Shown piece by piece: positions 4,775-7,400 of a stretch of DNA of 7,400 bases. Position numbers and translations under genes: made by a program. The notes beneath the pieces are model-generated. The model saw nothing but the letters and a program-made list of their open reading frames with translations. It was not told the DNA's origin and made no database searches. This DNA is from Clostridiales bacterium. Lineage in GTDB: Bacteria > Bacillota > Clostridia > Christensenellales > Pumilibacteraceae. The DNA lies in contig JAIEBL010000312.1 of the NCBI GenBank assembly GCA_029069015.1, forward strand, positions 1 to 7,400, in the 5' to 3' direction. Each line of letters begins with the position of its first letter. The stretch's first letter is position 1.

Positions 4775-6814
4775 ATGGATAAAGTTACGCAAAATGCAAT
4801 CAACGCGCTTCGGGTACTGTCGGCGGAGGCGGTCACGCAGGCAAACAGCGGGCATCCCGGACTTCCTTTGGGTGCTGCGCCCATTGCCTATACGCTGTTT
4901 ACGCGGGCATTGAAGCATTGCCCCAAAAACCCGTCGTTCGTTAACCGCGACCGTTTCGTTCTCAGTGCGGGACACGGTTCGGCGCTTCTGTACAGCATGT
5001 TGCACCTCATCGGCTACGACGTGGTGAAAGAAGACCTGATGCATTTCCGCCAACTGCAAAGTAAAACCCCCGGACATCCCGAATACGGGCACACTCCCGG
5101 CGTGGAAGTGTCCACCGGTCCTTTGGGGCAGGGCATTGCAAACGCGGTAGGCTTTGCGCTTGCCGAAAGCATGCTTGCGGCGCGGTTCAATAAAGAAGAC
5201 GCAAAACTCGTCGACCACTACACCTACGCGCTCTGCGGCGACGGGTGCATGGAAGAGGGCATCGAATACGAAGCGGCATCGCTTGCCGGTACGTGGGGTT
5301 TAGGTAAACTCATCGTGCTCTACGACAGCAACGACATTTCCATCGAGGGCAATATCGGTATCGCGTTCCGCGACGACGTTGGTAAGCGCCATGAAGCGCA
5401 GGGCTGGCAGGTCCTCCGCGTGGAGAATGGCGAAGACGTAGACGCCATCGAGGCGGCGATAAAACTCGCAAAGTCGGACACGAAACACCCCAGCCTTATT
5501 ATCGTGAAGACGACCATCGGCTTCGGTTCGCCCAAAGCGGGCACTGCGGACGTTCACGGCTCGCCGCTTTCGGCAGAAGAAATCAAGCAGACGAAAAAAG
5601 CGCTCGGCTACACGGCAAAACCGTTTGAAGCGCCCGCCGACGTGTACGCGCACTACGCGGCAATCACCGAAGAACTCAATAAAAACGAAGCGGAATGGAA
5701 TAGAACCGTTAAGGCATATAAAGCGGCGTATCCCGAAGAGTACGAACTCTTTACGCAGTTTATCCGTGACAAAGACCCGTCCGACGAAGATCTTGCCGTA
5801 TTGTACGACTTGTTCGGAAAGAAAGCGGAAGCGACGCGAAACACGTCGGGCACGGTTCTCAATAAGCTCAGCGACATTATGCCCAATCTCGTAGGCGGCA
5901 GTGCCGACCTTGCGCCGTCCAACAAATCGTATTTAAAGGATAAGGGCGATTACAGCGCAGAGGACCGCACGGGGCGCAACCTGCACTTCGGTATTCGCGA
6001 ACACGCGATGGCGGCCATTTGCAACGGCCTTATCTTGCACGGCGGCTTGCGCTCGTTCTGCGCTACTTTCTTCGTGTTCTCCGACTACATGAAAGCCGCT
6101 ATGCGTATGTCGGCGCTCATGAACCTCAATCAGATTTACGTCTGCACGCACGACTCGATCGGCGTCGGCGAAGACGGCCCTACGCATCAACCCGTGGAAC
6201 AGCTCGTGGGCTTGCGCGCCATTCCCGGACTGAAAGTCTTCCGTCCTTGCGACGGGCGCGAAACGGCGGCGGCATATATCTCTGCCGTAACGGGCAAAGG
6301 TCCTACGTGTATCGTGGCGTCGCGTCAGAATCTGCCGCCCATTAAAGGCAGCGGGGAAGACGCGCTCTACGGCGGCTATATCGTGAGCGACTGCGAAGGC
6401 GAAACGCCCGAACTTATCCTGATGGCGAGCGGCAGCGAAGTGGAACTCGCGCTCAAAGCCAAAGAAGCGCTCGGCAAAAATACCGTCCGCGTGGTCAGCA
6501 TGCCCTGCATGGAACTGTTCGACCGTCAGACGCAGAAGTACCGCGACTCCGTTCTGCCCGCAGCCTGCCGCGCACGCGTCGCTATCGAAGCGGGTAGCAG
6601 CTATTCGTGGGGCAAATACGTCGGACTCGACGGCGCATACGTCTGCATCGATACGTTCGGCTCGTCCGCACCCGCCGAACAACTCTTCGAAATTTACGGC
6701 TTTAACGTAGAAAACGTAGTGAACGTATCCAAAAAGGTATTGACGCGCTTTGCAAAGCTGGAAGCGAGCAAGGATAACCCTTTGGCGAATCTAACGAATA
6801 GCGAAGAAGAATAA
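4775..6814 (+). CDS. tkt: Transketolase (full-length, single chain)
   Basis: Encodes 679 residues, the full size of single-chain transketolases (about 660-670), not the split two-subunit form found in some anaerobes. It moves two-carbon ketol units between sugar phosphates in the pentose phosphate pathway using thiamine diphosphate, and supplies ribose-5-phosphate and erythrose-4-phosphate. Domain 1 shows S25-G-H27-P, G66-H67-G-S, G115-P-L-G-Q-G120, the ThDP/metal motif G155-D-G157 ending at N186, and H261-G-S-P. Domain 2 shows G374-G-S-A-D-L, G406-I-R-E409-H with the catalytic Glu, the F432-F-V-F-S-D-Y segment, H459-D-S-I-G-V-G-E-D-G-P-T-H471-Q-P and S516-R517-Q-N. The C-terminal domain follows from about 540. 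AAGGAG (4759-4764) lies 10 nt before the ATG. It is monocistronic, with its own promoter and terminator. Its E4P product feeds the pathway encoded at the other end of the window. A DXP synthase is excluded by the motifs. Confidence 0.98.
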   Translation: MDKVTQNAINALRVLSAEAVTQANSGHPGLPLGAAPIAYTLFTRALKHCPKNPSFVNRDRFVLSAGHGSALLYSMLHLIGYDVVKEDLMHFRQLQSKTPGHPEYGHTPGVEVSTGPLGQGIANAVGFALAESMLAARFNKEDAKLVDHYTYALCGDGCMEEGIEYEAASLAGTWGLGKLIVLYDSNDISIEGNIGIAFRDDVGKRHEAQGWQVLRVENGEDVDAIEAAIKLAKSDTKHPSLIIVKTTIGFGSPKAGTADVHGSPLSAEEIKQTKKALGYTAKPFEAPADVYAHYAAITEELNKNEAEWNRTVKAYKAAYPEEYELFTQFIRDKDPSDEDLAVLYDLFGKKAEATRNTSGTVLNKLSDIMPNLVGGSADLAPSNKSYLKDKGDYSAEDRTGRNLHFGIREHAMAAICNGLILHGGLRSFCATFFVFSDYMKAAMRMSALMNLNQIYVCTHDSIGVGEDGPTHQPVEQLVGLRAIPGLKVFRPCDGRETAAAYISAVTGKGPTCIVASRQNLPPIKGSGEDALYGGYIVSDCEGETPELILMASGSEVELALKAKEALGKNTVRVVSMPCMELFDRQTQKYRDSVLPAACRARVAIEAGSSYSWGKYVGLDGAYVCIDTFGSSAPAEQLFEIYGFNVENVVNVSKKVLTRFAKLEASKDNPLANLTNSEEE

Positions 6815-6843
6815 ACCCGCGCAAGAAAAAAAGAAATTGTAAT

Positions 6844-6879
6844 AAAGGTAGTAGCCGAAACAGACTGCTACCTTTTTTT
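6844..6879 (+). terminator. Intrinsic terminator of transketolase
   Basis: AAAGGTAGTAG (6844-6854) pairs with CTGCTACCTTT (6865-6875), an 11-bp stem with one T-G wobble and a 10-nt loop. The stem runs into seven T (6873-6879). It begins 30 nt after the stop codon and is a strong rho-independent terminator. Confidence 0.92.
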
Positions 6880-6979
6880 ATTTTGGGGCAGGGCGGCGTC
6901 GCGCGGTTTTTTTGAAAGGACTGTGCCGTAGAGGACGAGAGAAAGAGGGGAAGAGCGGAAATAGTACTAGACGTAGGAA
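6880..6979. other. Intergenic spacer, no feature recognised
   Basis: The spacer between the transketolase terminator and repeat copy 2 has no credible gene. A GC-rich stretch (about 6888-6907) ends in seven T (6907-6913) but forms only a 3-4 bp stem, so it is not called as a second terminator. GTAGGAAC at 6973-6980 abuts the repeat. Confidence 0.5.
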
Positions 6980-7310
6980 CGGTTGATTCTATAAGCCTTG
7001 AAGCGCTTCCACTCCTCCGTCATCCCGAGCGCAAATAGTTGATTCTATAAGGCAGGAGTCGTTTACCACCCCTCTGTCATTCCGAGTATAGCGCCGTAAG
7101 GCGCGCCGAGGAATCCAGCGAAGCGTAAGTAGACTAAAAATAAAGCATACGGTTATTCTCACGGCTTGTGTCCTTTACGTTGACTACATTATCGCCGTTT
7201 CCTTTGAGGGCAAGACAAGAAAGACTACGCTCGCTCTGCTCACTAGATCCCTCGACTACGCTCGGGATGACGGAACAGGGGAGCACGGACGCGCCTTATC
7301 GAATCAACCG
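6980..7310. repeat. Dispersed inverted-repeat element, copy 2 (tandem left arm)
   Basis: The ends are perfect 10-bp inverted repeats: CGGTTGATTC (6980-6989) and GAATCAACCG (7301-7310). The left side has two tandem copies of the arm, offset by 56-57 nt: GTTGATTCTATAAG at 6982 and 7038, and CGTCATCCCGAG at 7018 with TGTCATTCCGAG at 7075. GAGGAATCCAG (7108-7118) follows. The right arm is inverted: CTAGATCCCTC (7243-7253), CTCGGGATGACG (7261-7272). The centre (7132-7190) aligns with the centre of copy 1 (ACTAAAAA, ACGGCTTGT, TTGACT) but its hairpin is decayed to about 4 bp. The left-arm spacer contains a perfect GCGCC-GTAA-GGCGC hairpin (7091-7104). No open frame here is credible. Confidence 0.75.
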
Positions 7311-7318
7311 ACTTCATC

Positions 7319-7400
7319 GCACCGCTTGTCATTTCGCTCAGCCGAGCGCGAAGCGCGAACGCCACGAGCCGTAGGCGAGTACCGAAGTGAGCAAAGCGAA
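7319..7400. repeat. GCGAA-rich low-complexity stretch, possibly the start of another arm
   Basis: After repeat copy 2 the sequence starts TTGTCATTTCG (about 7326-7336), similar to the TGTCATTCCGAG arm core. It then runs through degenerate GCGAA/GAGCG/CGAAG units to the window edge, with a loose period of about 11 nt. The same units fill the arm spacers of both repeat copies. It may be another truncated arm. The window edge prevents a firmer call. Confidence 0.4.

Noticed and set aside
4641..4913. Plus-strand 90-aa open frame starting ahead of transketolase
   Set aside because: It has no ribosome binding site, spans the transketolase promoter and then overlaps the start of tkt in another frame, with Arg-rich shadow composition.
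5933..6682. Long minus-strand open frame (249 aa) opposite transketolase
   Set aside because: It is antisense to a strongly supported gene; the His/Ala/Arg/Phe-rich translation is typical of a codon-bias shadow.
6888..6913. Second terminator after transketolase (GC-rich stretch plus seven T)
   Set aside because: Only a 3-4 bp stem can be formed and it does not abut the T-run; the 6844-6879 hairpin is sufficient.
7168..7374. Plus-strand 68-aa open frame near the window end
   Set aside because: It lies across repeat copy 2 and the GCGAA-rich track, with no ribosome binding site; its similarity to the 3540-3773 frame comes from the shared repeat.
6980..7400. CRISPR array
   Set aside because: Repeated units occur in inverted as well as direct orientation, spacing is irregular, repeats are degenerate and no cas genes are near.

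Overview
The window reads as a chromosomal segment of a low-to-mid G+C Gram-positive bacterium, probably an uncultured member of the Clostridia (Bacillota). This is inferred from the strong AGGAG-type ribosome binding sites, the compact shikimate gene order and the style of the intergenic repeats; no marker gene here fixes the taxon. The main genes are clearly G+C-rich (36 of 60 bases in 1681-1740). A central stretch is clearly A+T-rich (20 G+C of 60 in both 3781-3840 and 3841-3900; 18 of 60 in 4381-4440).

Region 1 (1-3372, plus strand) is the end of an aromatic amino acid operon: the last 21 codons of aroA (EPSP synthase), then aroE (shikimate dehydrogenase), aroQ (type II dehydroquinase), aroK (shikimate kinase, GTG start, overlapping aroQ by 8 nt) and a divergent phosphoglucomutase/phosphomannomutase-family gene 27 nt further on. 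Together aroQ, aroE, aroK and aroA carry 3-dehydroquinate through dehydroshikimate, shikimate and shikimate-3-phosphate to EPSP, four consecutive steps of the pathway.

Region 2 (3373-4774) is an accessory-looking gap. It begins with one copy of a dispersed inverted-repeat element (about 3413-3699), whose centre is an apparently bidirectional intrinsic terminator lying between convergent genes. Next is a lone A+T-rich minus-strand gene for an unrecognised three-helix membrane protein (3766-4350), preceded upstream by a 71-codon open stretch in the same frame without a good start, possibly a gene remnant. The region ends with a plausible sigma-70 type promoter for the next gene.

Region 3 (4775-6879) is a full-length single-chain transketolase with its own promoter and terminator. 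It links glycolysis to the pentose phosphate pathway and can supply erythrose-4-phosphate, one of the two precursors of the shikimate pathway, so it fits metabolically with region 1 although it is transcribed separately.

Region 4 (6880-7400) holds no convincing gene. It contains a second, larger copy of the same element (6980-7310), bounded by perfect 10-bp inverted ends, followed by a GCGAA-rich low-complexity stretch running off the window. I found no CRISPR array, tRNA, rRNA, transposase or recognisable defence system. The least ordinary items are the repeat element and the lone membrane-protein gene.
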